The notes under the pieces: model-generated
The model's input: only the letters and a program-made list of their open reading frames with translations
The model's database searches: none
What the model was told of the DNA's origin: nothing
In this document: positions 31,223-39,908 of the stretch, in pieces
Layout of the letters: each line of letters begins with the position of its first letter
Numbering within the stretch: the stretch's first letter is position 1
Program-made: the position numbers and the translations under genes
Source: Cognatilysobacter segetis
GTDB lineage: Bacteria > Pseudomonadota > Gammaproteobacteria > Xanthomonadales > Xanthomonadaceae
Assembly (NCBI RefSeq): GCF_004359965.1
Contig: NZ_SMRQ01000002.1
Span: 36,443 to 100,442 of the forward strand
DNA length: 64,000 nt
Reading direction: 5' to 3'

Positions 31223-31881
31223 CCGCGCAGACCGACCGCCCGATACGGGTGATGCTCGTCGACGACCAGAACCTCGTGCGGCAGGGCGTCCGTTCGCTGC
31301 TCGCGCTCGCCGCGGGCATCGAGGTGGTGGCCGAGGCCGCCGACGGCCGCCAGGCCGTCGACACGATTCCGCAGGTCAAGCCCGACGTCGTCCTGATGGA
31401 CATGCGCATGCCCGTGATGTCGGGCCTGGAGGCAGTGCAGACGCTGGCGCGGCTGGGCCAGCTGCCGCCGACCATCATCCTCACCACCTTCGACGACGAC
31501 CAACTGGTCCTCGCAGGCATCAAGGCCGGCGCCAAGGGCTACCTGCTCAAGGACGTCTCGCTGGACCAACTCGTGGGCGCGATCCAGACCGTCGCGGACG
31601 GGGGCTCGCTGGTGCAGCCCGCCGTCACCCAGCGCCTGCTCTCAGGCCTGGAGCACATGCGCAACGAGTTCGTGAGCCTGGACCGGCCCGATCCGCTGAC
31701 CGAGCGCGAGACGGAGATCCTGCGGCTCATGGCGGGGGGCTTCTCGAACAAGGAGATCGCCAAGTCGCTGGGCGTGGCCGAGGGCACGATCAAGAACCAC
31801 GTCTCGAACATCCTGTCCAAGCTCGGCGTGCGCGACCGCACGCGGGCCGTGCTCAAGGCGTTCGAGCTGCAGCTGGTCTGA
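31219..31881 (+). CDS. NarL/LuxR-type response regulator
   Basis: The 220-residue partner of the adjacent kinase. The receiver domain holds the acidic pair VDDQN and the phospho-acceptor Asp in VVLMDMRMP; the C-terminus is a LuxR HTH (LTERETEILRLMAGGFSNKE, then GVAEGTIKNHVSNILSKLG). GAAGGAG before the ATG and the ATGA overlap with the kinase support the start. Its targets are not visible here. Confidence 0.94.
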   Translation: MTAQTDRPIRVMLVDDQNLVRQGVRSLLALAAGIEVVAEAADGRQAVDTIPQVKPDVVLMDMRMPVMSGLEAVQTLARLGQLPPTIILTTFDDDQLVLAGIKAGAKGYLLKDVSLDQLVGAIQTVADGGSLVQPAVTQRLLSGLEHMRNEFVSLDRPDPLTERETEILRLMAGGFSNKEIAKSLGVAEGTIKNHVSNILSKLGVRDRTRAVLKAFELQLV

Positions 31882-32260
31882 CCGGCGGCTGGTGTCCGGC
31901 CCGGTGCAGTGCGCCGGGCTTTGGCAGGCGCGACGCGGCGCCTGCTTACGCCTCGTCAGGCTCGGCTGCGCGACCGTGGGCGTGCCGAGCTCGAGGCGTT
32001 GGAGCGGGCGCGAGCCCGCGACGCCCGCGCCCCGTCTGTCTGGTGCGGCCGAGCCAGCCGGCGCCGCGCGAACGACGCAGAGGGCCCAACGGAGTACGAA
32101 CCCGGCATGGGCCACGGGCCCGGAAAACGGGGCGCGCTTCACGCCATCGCATTCATTCTGCCGCCGGCGTTCACGCCAGTGCCGCTGTCTTGCTAGGATT
32201 GTCGGTCTGCGCCTCGGTCCTGCGACGGCGGGCGCGGGCCTGGCCCCGGAGACCCTCTGA
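31882..32260 (+). other. 379-base gap after the two-component genes
   Basis: No convincing gene is seen; the ORFs here are Arg/Ala-rich composition shadows. A GCCCGG/CCGGGC hairpin followed by TTT (31899-31922) may end the kinase-regulator transcript. A possible promoter for the next gene lies at 32170-32199. Confidence 0.55.
32170..32199 (+). promoter_or_regulatory. Possible promoter of the SRPBCC gene
   Basis: TTCACG (32170-32175) and TAGGAT (32194-32199) are 18 bases apart. The -10 belongs to the CTAG-type series seen before several genes in this window. The leader would be about 55 bases. Confidence 0.4.
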
Positions 32261-33331
32261 ATGACCCGTTTGATCGAGATCCTGATTTCCATCGCGATCG
32301 TGTTCGCACTGTTCGTGATCGTGGGCATCTTCCTGCCCAGCAGCCGACACCTGTCCGAGTCGGTGCAGACGAACCGCCGTCCGGCGATCGCCTACGACCT
32401 GCTTAACAACACCCGTCGCTTCACCGACTGGAATCCCATCCTCCTGCACGACCCGGCGGCGAAGATCCAGGCCTCGGGCAAGGACGAGGGCGTCGGCGCC
32501 AAGGTGAGCTACCAGTCGAGCGTCCGCGGCGTCGGCGACGGCAGCTGGACCATCGCCGAGTCCGAGCCGAACAAGCGCGTCCTGTACGCCATCGAGACGG
32601 AGTCGCCGGGCAACAACAAGCGCAGCGAGTTCACGCTGCAGCCGGTGGGCCGCGGTGGCCGCAACACGCAGATCACGCAGACGTACGACGTCGAATACGG
32701 CTTCAACCCGATCGCGCGTTATGCCGGCCTGTACGTGAGCACCAGCGTGGGCGAGGACATCAAGCTCGGCCTCGGCCGCCTGGTGAACTCGCTGTCGTCC
32801 GTGCCGAACATCGACTACAGCCAGCTGCCGAAGGAATACCAGGCACCGCTGCCGTCGCTGGGCCAGCGCCCGGCCGAGACGTTGCTGACCGTCGGCGCCG
32901 TCGTGCCGATCGACCGCGACAAGATCAAGGGCCAGATGAACTCGAACCTCGAGTGGATCCGCAAGGTGATCGCGTCGAACGGCCTCGAGCAGGCCGGTCC
33001 GGTCCGCATCATCACCAACGAGCAGGGCTCGGCGAACTACTCGTTCGACGTCGCGGTGCCGGTGAAGAAGGCGGGCGCGAGCGAGAAGATCGAAGGCATC
33101 AGCACGGCGGGCACGCCGGTCAAGGTCGCCTACAACGACGCCTCGAAGGTCGTGGGCACCACGTTCAAGGGCGACATGGGCAACCTGCAGCGCCTGCGCG
33201 ACGCGGTCCGCGCCTGGTCGCTGACGCACGGCTACGCCACGCTCGATCGTCCGTACGAGATCTGGACCGGCGGCATCGATGCCGGCTTCACCGACCAGGG
33301 CCAGTTCACGATCCAGTGGGCGGTCAAGTAA
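32261..33331 (+). CDS. Membrane-anchored SRPBCC (polyketide cyclase-like) protein
   Basis: A 356-residue protein with one N-terminal membrane helix (about 7-25) and an SRPBCC/START-like domain (residues about 35-175: ITQTYDVEYGF near the end, preceded by FTDWNPILLHDP). The C-terminal half (about 190-350) resembles an effector-binding GyrI-like domain in layout (YEIWTGGIDAGF), but I am less sure of that. Such proteins bind small hydrophobic ligands; the ligand is unknown. It is a single gene closed by a strong terminator. Confidence 0.75.
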   Translation: MTRLIEILISIAIVFALFVIVGIFLPSSRHLSESVQTNRRPAIAYDLLNNTRRFTDWNPILLHDPAAKIQASGKDEGVGAKVSYQSSVRGVGDGSWTIAESEPNKRVLYAIETESPGNNKRSEFTLQPVGRGGRNTQITQTYDVEYGFNPIARYAGLYVSTSVGEDIKLGLGRLVNSLSSVPNIDYSQLPKEYQAPLPSLGQRPAETLLTVGAVVPIDRDKIKGQMNSNLEWIRKVIASNGLEQAGPVRIITNEQGSANYSFDVAVPVKKAGASEKIEGISTAGTPVKVAYNDASKVVGTTFKGDMGNLQRLRDAVRAWSLTHGYATLDRPYEIWTGGIDAGFTDQGQFTIQWAVK

Positions 33332-33345
33332 GAACGACCGACCTC

Positions 33346-33374
33346 GAAAACGCGCCGCTTGCGGCGCGTTTTTC
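33346..33374 (+). terminator. Rho-independent terminator after SRPBCC gene
   Basis: A twelve-base inverted repeat (AAAACGCGCCGC with GCGGCGCGTTTT) followed by further Ts begins 15 bases after the stop codon. A strong intrinsic terminator, A-rich on its 5' side as well. Confidence 0.88.
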
Positions 33375-33404
33375 GTTGTGCGGCATGCGAAGGGGGAGCA
33401 GGGC

Positions 33405-33776
33405 ATGAGGCATCGTCGACGTTCGTCCGATCGGATGAGCCCGCGCGGGTCCGGTGTGTTCGGCGCGCTGGCCGGTGCGGCCGGCGTCGCGCTCGCCGCG
33501 TATGCCGCGCACGCCGCGACTGGCGAGGCGCAGCGCTGGCTCTACACGGCCGCGGCCATGGCGCTCGTGCATGGCGTGCTGCTCGTCGCGTACGTACCGG
33601 GTGGCCCGCGCCTCGGCGGCATGGCCCGCCTGGCGCTGGTCGCCGGCGTGCTGCTGTTCTCCGGCAGCCTCGTCGCGGCGCACGCGTTCGGCTATCCGAC
33701 GCGGCTGGCGCCGGTGGGTGGCTCGCTGCTTATCGCGGGCTGGTTGCTCGTGGCGCTCGACCGCGCACGGGGCTGA
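33405..33776 (+). CDS. DUF423 membrane protein (YgdD-like)
   Basis: A 123-residue protein with four membrane helices and the DUF423 pattern: GVFGALAGAAGVALAAYAAHA at the start, ALVHGVLLV in the middle and LLFSGSLVAAHAF followed by LAPVGGSLLIAGWLLVAL. The function of DUF423 is unknown. GGGGGAG before the ATG at 33405 supports the start; MSPRGSG ten codons later is an alternative. The glycosylase GTG follows after two bases. Confidence 0.85.
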   Translation: MRHRRRSSDRMSPRGSGVFGALAGAAGVALAAYAAHAATGEAQRWLYTAAAMALVHGVLLVAYVPGGPRLGGMARLALVAGVLLFSGSLVAAHAFGYPTRLAPVGGSLLIAGWLLVALDRARG

Positions 33777-33778
33777 CG

Positions 33779-34453
33779 GTGCCGCGCTGGTCCCGCGGGT
33801 TCGACGTGGACGCGGCCGCGCGCCACCTGCGGCGAGATCGCGCGCTCGCGCCGTGGATCCGGCGCATCGGCCCGATCGAGGCGGAGCCGCGCTGGCGCCG
33901 GCCGTTCGACCCGGCCGACGCGCTCGCGCGGGCGATCCTCTACCAGCAGCTCTCCGGCAAGGCCGCCGCGACGATCGTCGCCCGCGTCGAAGCGGCGATC
34001 GGCAGCGATCGGCTGCACGCGGACACCCTTGCACGCTGCGATGATCCGACGCTGCGGGCCTGCGGCGTGTCCGGCAACAAGCTGCTGGCGTTGCGCGACC
34101 TCGCGCGGCGCGAGGCCGAAGGGGAGATTCCCACGCTTCGGCAGATGTCGGTGATGGACGAGGCGGCGATCGTCGCGGCGCTGGTGCCGATCCGCGGGAT
34201 CGGGCGCTGGACGGTCGAGATGATGCTGATGTTCCGGCTCGGCCGGCCGGACGTGCTGCCCGTCGACGACCTCGGCATCCGCAAGGGCGCGCAGCTGGTC
34301 GACGGCCTAGATGCGCTGCCGACGCCGCGTGCACTGGCCGAGCGTGGCGAAGCGTGGGGCCCCTACCGCACCTACGCGAGCTTCTACCTCTGGCGCATCG
34401 CGGACTTCGCGGCACCGGCGCCACGCGCGCCGGTGAAACGCTCGCAGGACTGA
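33779..34453 (+). CDS. AlkA-type DNA-3-methyladenine glycosylase
   Basis: A 224-residue HhH-GPD base-excision enzyme that removes alkylated purines. It has AILYQQLSGKAAATI (about 52-66), the helix-hairpin-helix IRGIGRWTVEMM (138-149) and the catalytic Asp pair in LPVDDLGIRKG (D163/D164). It lacks the N-terminal beta domain of E. coli AlkA, like the shorter AlkA2/MagIII-type enzymes. The GTG start at 33779 was chosen because family similarity begins there; DUF423 ends just upstream. Confidence 0.9.
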   Translation: MPRWSRGFDVDAAARHLRRDRALAPWIRRIGPIEAEPRWRRPFDPADALARAILYQQLSGKAAATIVARVEAAIGSDRLHADTLARCDDPTLRACGVSGNKLLALRDLARREAEGEIPTLRQMSVMDEAAIVAALVPIRGIGRWTVEMMLMFRLGRPDVLPVDDLGIRKGAQLVDGLDALPTPRALAERGEAWGPYRTYASFYLWRIADFAAPAPRAPVKRSQD

Positions 34454-34461
34454 CGCGGCGC

Positions 34462-34480
34462 CGCGGACGCAGCGTCCGCG
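34462..34480. terminator. Hairpin between glycosylase and HAD genes
   Basis: A nine-base inverted repeat (CGCGGACGC with GCGTCCGCG) with a one-base centre between the two convergent genes; the real loop is probably five bases. No T-tract. Confidence 0.45.
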
Positions 34481-34511
34481 ACCGGCTTCGTGGCGGGTGT
34501 GACGCGAGACC

Positions 34512-35159
34512 TCAGGGCGTGATGCCGAAGCGCATGCGAAGCGTCGCGGCCAGCGCCGGCACGTCGTTGCGCGCGTCGTCGAAATGCAGCGTGTGCATGC
34601 CGATCGCTTCGGCGGCGACGAGGTTGCGCCGCGTGTTGTCGATGAACATGACCGCAGTGGGCGGAAGCCCGAGCCCACGCAGCGCGACGTCGAAGATGGC
34701 CCTGTCCGACTTGCCGCTGCCGCAGTCGGCCGACACGACGATCGGCGAAAACAACGCATCGAGTGCGTGCAGCGCGGCCAACCGCTCGATGCGGTCCCGC
34801 TTGTTGTCGGTGACGATGCCGAGCGAGAACTTCGGCCGCAGCGATGCCGCCAGATCCAGCATGGCGCGGTTCATCGGCGTCGCGTCGAAGGCCTGAGTCA
34901 GCAAGTCGAGAGGCAGTTCGCGGCCGAGGCGTGCGCACACGGCTGGCCAGACCGCCGCGTGCGTGGTGCGGCCGAGCAGCAGATCCTCGTTGTACGGCGC
35001 AAGCGCTTCCCACACGTGTCGCTCCGGCAGCCCGGTCGCCAGCGCGACGTGGCGCACGGTGGTGAACGAGCCGGAGGGATCCGTGGTCAGCACCCCGTCG
35101 AAGTCGAACAGCACCGCACGGATCCTCGACTCGCCATCCGCTTGGCCGGGCCGACGCAT
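34512..35159 (-). CDS. HAD-family hydrolase
   Basis: A 215-residue HAD phosphatase: motif I DFDGVLT (Asp19, Asp21), a helical cap (about 30-100), motif II in GIVTDNKRD, the motif III lysine in GSGKSD and motif IV MFIDNTRRN. It resembles small-molecule phosphatases of the YihX group; the substrate is unknown. It is the last gene of the SPFH-headed run, starting ten bases after the M15 peptidase stop. Confidence 0.88.
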   Translation of the reverse strand: MRRPGQADGESRIRAVLFDFDGVLTTDPSGSFTTVRHVALATGLPERHVWEALAPYNEDLLLGRTTHAAVWPAVCARLGRELPLDLLTQAFDATPMNRAMLDLAASLRPKFSLGIVTDNKRDRIERLAALHALDALFSPIVVSADCGSGKSDRAIFDVALRGLGLPPTAVMFIDNTRRNLVAAEAIGMHTLHFDDARNDVPALAATLRMRFGITP

Positions 35160-35169
35160 GGATGCGCGC

Positions 35170-35958
35170 TCAGCCGCGATGGCACCAATGCCACGGCTCG
35201 TAGACGATGCCGTGCGGGTTATCGCGCGGGTAGCTCATCGCGAAATCGAAGGCCGCGGCGTTGTCGCGCAGCCAGGCGAATGCGGACGTCGACTCGAAGG
35301 ATTCCTCGGCGGGCGGCTCGCCCGGTGCGGCGATGTCGAGTGCGCGACCGGAGTGGTGCTCGCTGTACCCGGGCGCGGCGTTCACCGTCAGGATCGTTTC
35401 GACCGACTGTCCGCGCGCGCGCTTGCGCTCGAAGATGCCCAGTTGGTAATCGTGGCTGCGGTAGCCCGAGATCGCCTCGAGCACGATGCCCTCGCGCTGC
35501 GCCGCGCCCTGCATGCGGTGCCAGTCCCGCGCCGCGGGCGCGCGCAGCCACAGCGGACGCCGGTAGCGGTCGAACCCGGCGAAGGCGAGTGCCGCCGGTT
35601 CGGCGACCAGCGCCAGCCCGGTGCGCGATTCGTAGGCCGGCGCGTCGAGCCCGAGCGCGTCGAGCCGGTGCGCGATGCGGTCCAGCGACAGGTCGCGATC
35701 GTGCAGGTGCGGCGCATCGACCTCGCGCAGGCGGCGCAGGGCGACGTCCATGCCCGGCTCGCGGCGCCAGCCGTGCATCAATGCGTCGATGCCGGCGTCG
35801 CCCGCGGCCGCGAGGAAGCGGCCGTCGCGCTTGCGGCGCATCACATGGCGGGCACGCGCCAGCACGCGCGCGTCGGCATTCGATCGCGCGCGCAACAGGT
35901 GGGCCGGCCAGAGTTCAATCTCGGGCGTATTGAGCAGAACGGTCGGACGCGCGCGCAT
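35170..35958 (-). CDS. M15-family D-alanyl-D-alanine carboxypeptidase (VanY/LdcB-like)
   Basis: A 262-residue protein whose C-terminal half carries the M15B zinc-peptidase motifs SGYRSHDYQ, SEHHSGRALDIA and EPWHWC. These enzymes trim D-Ala from peptidoglycan stems. No signal peptide is visible at the ATG at 35958, and the N-terminal 130 residues are an unassigned domain rich in Arg and Asp, which is unusual for an envelope enzyme. It sits between the exported hydrolase and the HAD gene with gaps of nine and ten bases. Confidence 0.85.
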   Translation of the reverse strand: MRARPTVLLNTPEIELWPAHLLRARSNADARVLARARHVMRRKRDGRFLAAAGDAGIDALMHGWRREPGMDVALRRLREVDAPHLHDRDLSLDRIAHRLDALGLDAPAYESRTGLALVAEPAALAFAGFDRYRRPLWLRAPAARDWHRMQGAAQREGIVLEAISGYRSHDYQLGIFERKRARGQSVETILTVNAAPGYSEHHSGRALDIAAPGEPPAEESFESTSAFAWLRDNAAAFDFAMSYPRDNPHGIVYEPWHWCHRG

Positions 35959-35967
35959 GCCGACAGG

Positions 35968-37302
35968 TTAGCGGGCCGGGGCGGGCGCGGGCGTGCGCGG
36001 CTGCGCGCTAATCCAGCTCGCGACATCGCCGATCAGGCCAGCATCGACATGGCCCGGGACCTGATAGTCCTGCAGCGTCGACGGCCCGCTGCCCGCGATC
36101 GCGAGGTGATTGAGCGCGGGATAGAACTTCAGGGCCGCGCGTGGCGTCGCGCCGAGTGCCGACGTCCAGAGCGACCAGTCGCTGGCGGTGACCTGGAAAT
36201 CGCGGCCGCCCTGCAGCAGCAGCATCGGCAGCGCCAGCCCACGCGCATCGGCGACGGGATCGACCGCGTCGATCGACCTCCAGTACGCGACCGGCAGTCC
36301 AAGCGGCGCATCGGCCGCGGCGAGCGGGCCGCCTCGGCGCACCGTCGCGATCATCGAGTCGATGCGCTGCAGCGCGGCCTTCTCGTCGTCGCCCAACGTG
36401 CCGTCGAGCTCGAACAGATAGCGGTTCTGCTCGGGCAGCAGGTCCAGCAGGCGACGCGCCGGCGCCGCGAGCATGACCACGCCCGCCACGTGGCCGCTTC
36501 GCGCGGCGATGCGCGGCGCCAGCATCGCGCCTTGGCTATGGCCGAACACGAACAGGCGCGACGCGTCGATGCCCGGCTGCGTGCGCAATGTCGCGATCGC
36601 GGCGACCGCGTCGTCGGTCGTCTCGTCGTCGACCGTGAAGTCGCGCCCGGCGAAGTCGCCGGGTCGCGCGTGCGTGCGTTTCTCGTAGCGCAGCACCGCG
36701 ATGCCGCGCGCCGCGAGGCCGCGGGCGAGGTCGAGGAACGGTCGGTTCGCGCCGATCGTCTCGTCGCGGTCCTGCGGGCCGGACCCGTGCACCAGCACGA
36801 CGGCCGGGAACGGGCCTGTCCTGCGCGGCAGGGTGAGCGTGGCCGGCAGGGCGCGCTCGCCGGTGCCGACCTGCGTCTCGCGTTCGACGTAGGGCGCATC
36901 CGCCGCCGGCGCCGCGGCCGCGGGCGGTGGCGCGGGCCGCACCAGGAAGCCCGTGATCCGGCCATCGGGGCCGACCACGACCTGCGCGATCAGTTCCGCG
37001 CCGTCGCGATGCAGGGGGATGGCGACCAGCGTACCGCCGTCGACAGGCTGCACCTGCGGCGTGCCGCGACCTCGCGCCGGCGGCAGGGATTTCCACACGC
37101 CGGCGAGGCGGTCCGCCGGCACCGCCTGCTGCATGGTGGAATCGAAGGCGGATTCCGCCGCGTCGTACTGGCCCGCCTCGAGGCGGTCGAGCAGTTGCGT
37201 GGCGACGTCGACGGGCGGCGTGGCTGCGCGTGCGCCGCCGGCCACGGCGGCGATCAGCACGACGAGGACGACGGCCGCGCCGGACTTCCAGGCACCCCGC
37301 AT
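35968..37302 (-). CDS. Exported alpha/beta hydrolase with N-terminal DUF3887-like domain
   Basis: A 444-residue protein: an N-terminal signal or anchor helix (about 8-27), a small domain (about 30-110; RLEAGQYDAAESAFDSTMQQ resembles DUF3887), then an alpha/beta-hydrolase with oxyanion HGSGPQDRD, nucleophile GHSQGA (Ser near 256), acid LLLQGGRDFQ and His in LNHLAI. This is an esterase or peptidase-like fold acting outside the cytoplasm; substrate unknown. One base separates the DUF4177 stop from its ATG. Confidence 0.87.
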   Translation of the reverse strand: MRGAWKSGAAVVLVVLIAAVAGGARAATPPVDVATQLLDRLEAGQYDAAESAFDSTMQQAVPADRLAGVWKSLPPARGRGTPQVQPVDGGTLVAIPLHRDGAELIAQVVVGPDGRITGFLVRPAPPPAAAAPAADAPYVERETQVGTGERALPATLTLPRRTGPFPAVVLVHGSGPQDRDETIGANRPFLDLARGLAARGIAVLRYEKRTHARPGDFAGRDFTVDDETTDDAVAAIATLRTQPGIDASRLFVFGHSQGAMLAPRIAARSGHVAGVVMLAAPARRLLDLLPEQNRYLFELDGTLGDDEKAALQRIDSMIATVRRGGPLAAADAPLGLPVAYWRSIDAVDPVADARGLALPMLLLQGGRDFQVTASDWSLWTSALGATPRAALKFYPALNHLAIAGSGPSTLQDYQVPGHVDAGLIGDVASWISAQPRTPAPAPAR

Positions 37303-37303
37303 G

Positions 37304-37486
37304 TCAGGCCTCCCGCTTGAAGAACAGACGCGTGGCGTCGGCCGGCGCCGCCTGCACGACCGAGACGAGCTCCCAGCCCTGCGCACCGAGTCTGTCGAGC
37401 TCGGCCTGCAGGCGGTCGGTGAGCTTGCCGCCGAAGATCTTGATCGGCAGCTCCACGACCTTGTATTGCCAACGACTAGCGTTCAT
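37304..37486 (-). CDS. DUF4177 small protein
   Basis: A 60-residue protein with the DUF4177 pattern: W-x-Y-K-V-V-E-L at the start, then LQAELDRLGAQGWELVSVVQ and a C-terminal FFKRE strand. DUF4177 is a small alpha-beta domain of unknown function. The ATG at 37486 lies 11 bases inside the ribbon-helix-helix gene, indicating coupled translation. Confidence 0.85.
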   Translation of the reverse strand: MNASRWQYKVVELPIKIFGGKLTDRLQAELDRLGAQGWELVSVVQAAPADATRLFFKREA

Positions 37487-37676
37487 CCGGCGCGCCCTCC
37501 GGGGCGGATTCGTTCGGTTCGTCCGGCCGGGGCAGGCGCCCGGCCTTGCGCAGCGCATCGCGCAGCACGTATTCGATCTGCGCGTTGAGGCTGCGCAGCT
37601 CGTCGTCGGCCCAGCGCTGCACTGCCGACAGCACGTCGGCGTTGATGCGCAGCGGATAGGCCTTCTTCTCGCTCAT
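37476..37676 (-). CDS. Arc-like ribbon-helix-helix protein
   Basis: A 66-residue protein with the RHH pattern: strand [21 protein letters not shown], then helix [14 protein letters not shown]. Such domains bind DNA as dimers and often autoregulate their operon. A short Pro/Glu-rich tail follows. It overlaps the small membrane gene by four bases (ATGA) and the DUF4177 gene by 11. The GATATC direct repeat before the SPFH gene is an obvious candidate target, which is inference. Confidence 0.85.
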   Translation of the reverse strand: MSEKKAYPLRINADVLSAVQRWADDELRSLNAQIEYVLRDALRKAGRLPRPDEPNESAPEGAPDER

Positions 37677-37975
37677 CCGCGCCGGCGCCGCGCCACCGCG
37701 ACCAGCATCGCTATGGCCATCGCATTCACCAGCAGCGCGACGCCGAGCACGACGATCACGATGCGTCGGGTGTCCGCGCCGGCCCAGAGCATCGCCGCCG
37801 CGCCGGCGAGCATCACGCCGCCGACGATGCGCATGTAGCGCACCAGCGTGAGCGCCAGGCCCGATTCGGCGCGGTCGGGGTCGCGTCGCTGCGCGCTCCG
37901 CGCGATGGACTGCGCGACCAGGAACGCCGGCACGCTGGTCAGCGCGAAGGCCAGTGCGATCGTGCCGCCGTCCAT
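37673..37975 (-). CDS. Small membrane protein in SPFH operon
   Basis: A 100-residue protein with three hydrophobic segments (about 5-25, 48-66 and 71-95) and Arg-rich ends. Its ATG shares a base with the SPFH stop and its stop overlaps the RHH ATG, so it is translated within the run. No family recognised. A partner of the SPFH protein in the membrane is a reasonable inference from position. Confidence 0.8.
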   Translation of the reverse strand: MDGGTIALAFALTSVPAFLVAQSIARSAQRRDPDRAESGLALTLVRYMRIVGGVMLAGAAAMLWAGADTRRIVIVVLGVALLVNAMAIAMLVAVARRRRG

Positions 37976-38838
37976 CAGTACAGCGAGCCCGCGTTGACCA
38001 CCGGCTGCGTGCCGCGCTCACCGCACAGCACCACCAGCAGGTTGCTCACCATCTGCGCCTTGCGCTCCTCGTCGAGGTCGACGACGCCGTTGCTCTTGAG
38101 CTCGGCCAGCGCCATCTGCACCATGCCGACCGCGCCGGCGACGATGCGCGTGCGCGCGGCGATGATCGCGTTGGCCTGCTGTCGCTGCAGCATCGCCTGG
38201 GCGATCTCCGGCGCGTAGGCGAGGTGGCTGATGCGCGCGTCGAGGACTTTCACGCCGGCGTCGGCGAGGCGCTCGGCCAGTTCCTCGGCGAGGTGCTGGC
38301 TGATCTCCGCCGCGTGGCTGCGCAGCGCCAGTTGGCCGTCCTCGTGCTGGTCGTACGGGTAGCTGGTCGCCATCGCGCGCAGCGCCGACTCGGCCTGGAT
38401 GTGCACGAAGCTCTCGTAGTCGTCGACGTTGAACACCGCCTCGGCGCTATCCGCGACCTGCCAGACGATCACCGCGGCGATTTCGATCGGCGAGCCGTCC
38501 AGCTCGTTGACCTTGAGCTTGCCGCTCTCGAAGTTGCGCACGCGCAGGGACACCTTCTTCTTCGAATAGAAGGGGATGTTCCAGCGCAGGCCGGCCTCGC
38601 GGTCGCTGCCGATGTAGCGGCCGAACAGGCTCAGCACGGCGGCCTGGTTCGGCTCGAGCATGTACAGGCCGAACAGGCAGATGAACAGCACGACGCCGAT
38701 CAGCCCGGCCGCGACGGACTGGACCGGCGAGGCGCCCGCGACGGCGTGGATGAAGAACGCGGCGTCGGCCAGGCCGGCGACGAGCAGGGCGAGCAGGACC
38801 GGGATGCCGGGCAGCGAACGGGCTTGGAGCTCTTTCAT
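37975..38838 (-). CDS. SPFH/band-7 membrane protein
   Basis: A 287-residue protein with two N-terminal membrane helices (about 12-32 and 42-60) then an SPFH domain ([39 protein letters not shown]) and a C-terminal helical part ([20 protein letters not shown]). It is distinct from HflK and HflC in this window and is closer to the prokaryotic SPFH group found with RHH regulators. SPFH proteins form oligomeric membrane scaffolds. First gene of a seven-gene run. Confidence 0.9.
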   Translation of the reverse strand: MKELQARSLPGIPVLLALLVAGLADAAFFIHAVAGASPVQSVAAGLIGVVLFICLFGLYMLEPNQAAVLSLFGRYIGSDREAGLRWNIPFYSKKKVSLRVRNFESGKLKVNELDGSPIEIAAVIVWQVADSAEAVFNVDDYESFVHIQAESALRAMATSYPYDQHEDGQLALRSHAAEISQHLAEELAERLADAGVKVLDARISHLAYAPEIAQAMLQRQQANAIIAARTRIVAGAVGMVQMALAELKSNGVVDLDEERKAQMVSNLLVVLCGERGTQPVVNAGSLY

Positions 38839-38864
38839 GGAGGTTCCCTCGTGGACGAGAGAAA

Positions 38865-38882
38865 GATATCAGAACGATATCA
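38865..38882. repeat. Direct repeat GATATCA before the SPFH operon
   Basis: GATATCA occurs at 38865-38871 and again at 38876-38882, a spacing of 11 bases, about one helical turn. Each contains the palindrome GATATC. It lies 27-44 bases before the SPFH ATG, in the 48-base gap after the upstream lipoprotein gene, a natural operator position. Confidence 0.55.
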
Positions 38883-38886
38883 ACCT

Positions 38887-39819
38887 CTATCGCCGCTCGT
38901 CGGCATCCACGTCGATCCGGTACAGCGGGGCGGGCACGAACTCGCCGGTCGCGAAGACATGCCGGGAATCGGTGTCCCAGCCCATGGCCTCGGCCTGCGG
39001 CAGCCACGGGAGCACGATCTCGCGCGGCGGCCGGGCGATGGCGCGCGCCCAGTCCTCGTCGCCGCGGCGGTCGTAGACCAGCAGGTAGCGGTAGGTCATG
39101 ACGGCGAGGCGACGGCCGTCGGGCGAGATGTCCGCCGCCGTGACCTGCGCCGACAGCGGGGCGCGCTCGTCGGTGCCGCCCTGCGGCGCCAGGCTGGCGG
39201 GCATGCGCAGCCGGCCGAGGCGCTCGGCGACCGCCGGCGGGTCGACCTGCGGCCTGAGCGGCAGGCGGAACAGCTCCGGCGGCTGGCGCCGCTTGGAAAT
39301 CAGCAGCACCTCGCTGCGCCGCGCGTCCACCGCCATGGCCTCGCAGTCGCGCGGGCCGTCGGGCCAGCGGAAGACGATCGACCAGGCCGGCTTCAGGCGC
39401 GCGTTCTCGAGCGTCGCGGGCTCTTCCAGCGCGTGCAGCTGCAGCGTGCGGCGCAGGCCGCCGTTGTCGCCGGTGTCGGCCAGCATCAGGAAGTCGCGGC
39501 CGTCGAGGCGGAACGCGGCCACGTCCTCCCAATCGGTCTTGGGCACGCCTTCCACGCGAAACGTCGCCACGCGCCCGCCGTCGCGGTCCACCGCGAACAG
39601 GCGCGGCGGGTTGCCGCCGTCGTCGTGCATCCAGAGGGTGTCGCGGTGGTGGATCGAGACGGCGAGGCCGCTCGTCTCGCGCAGTTGCGGATCCAGCATC
39701 AGGCCGCTCACGCGCGCGTCGCCCGCGGTAGGGGACGCGCGCGTGCAGGCCGCGAGGGCGAGCGCGAGAACGCCCGCCATGCCGCCGCGAAGCCGCGCAT
39801 GGATCAGCCAAGGAGCCAT
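38887..39819 (-). CDS. Predicted lipoprotein with beta-propeller-like repeats
   Basis: A protein of about 310 residues with a lipoprotein signal (MAGVLALALAAC). The mature part contains repeated strand patterns (LWMHDDGGNPPRLFAVDRDG, DFLMLADTGDNGG, EVLLISKRRQPPELFRLPL, MTYRYLLVYDRRGDE) suggestive of a beta-propeller, possibly esterase/strictosidine-synthase-like. The start is uncertain: ATGs at 39831, 39819 and 39780 are in frame and none has a clear Shine-Dalgarno sequence; 39780 would give a compact lipoprotein signal. Function unknown. Confidence 0.72.
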   Translation of the reverse strand: MAPWLIHARLRGGMAGVLALALAACTRASPTAGDARVSGLMLDPQLRETSGLAVSIHHRDTLWMHDDGGNPPRLFAVDRDGGRVATFRVEGVPKTDWEDVAAFRLDGRDFLMLADTGDNGGLRRTLQLHALEEPATLENARLKPAWSIVFRWPDGPRDCEAMAVDARRSEVLLISKRRQPPELFRLPLRPQVDPPAVAERLGRLRMPASLAPQGGTDERAPLSAQVTAADISPDGRRLAVMTYRYLLVYDRRGDEDWARAIARPPREIVLPWLPQAEAMGWDTDSRHVFATGEFVPAPLYRIDVDADERR

Positions 39820-39908
39820 CGGTGCAAGCATCGCATGCGGGGCGCATGCACTTCGATGACGCGGCGCCGACGCAACGTCCCGTGCGTGCCCGTGCGGTGC
39901 CGCCGTCC

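Noticed and set aside
31909..32196. ORF of 95 codons between the response regulator and SRPBCC genes
   Set aside because: Biased residue content and no start signal; it also begins inside the probable terminator hairpin.
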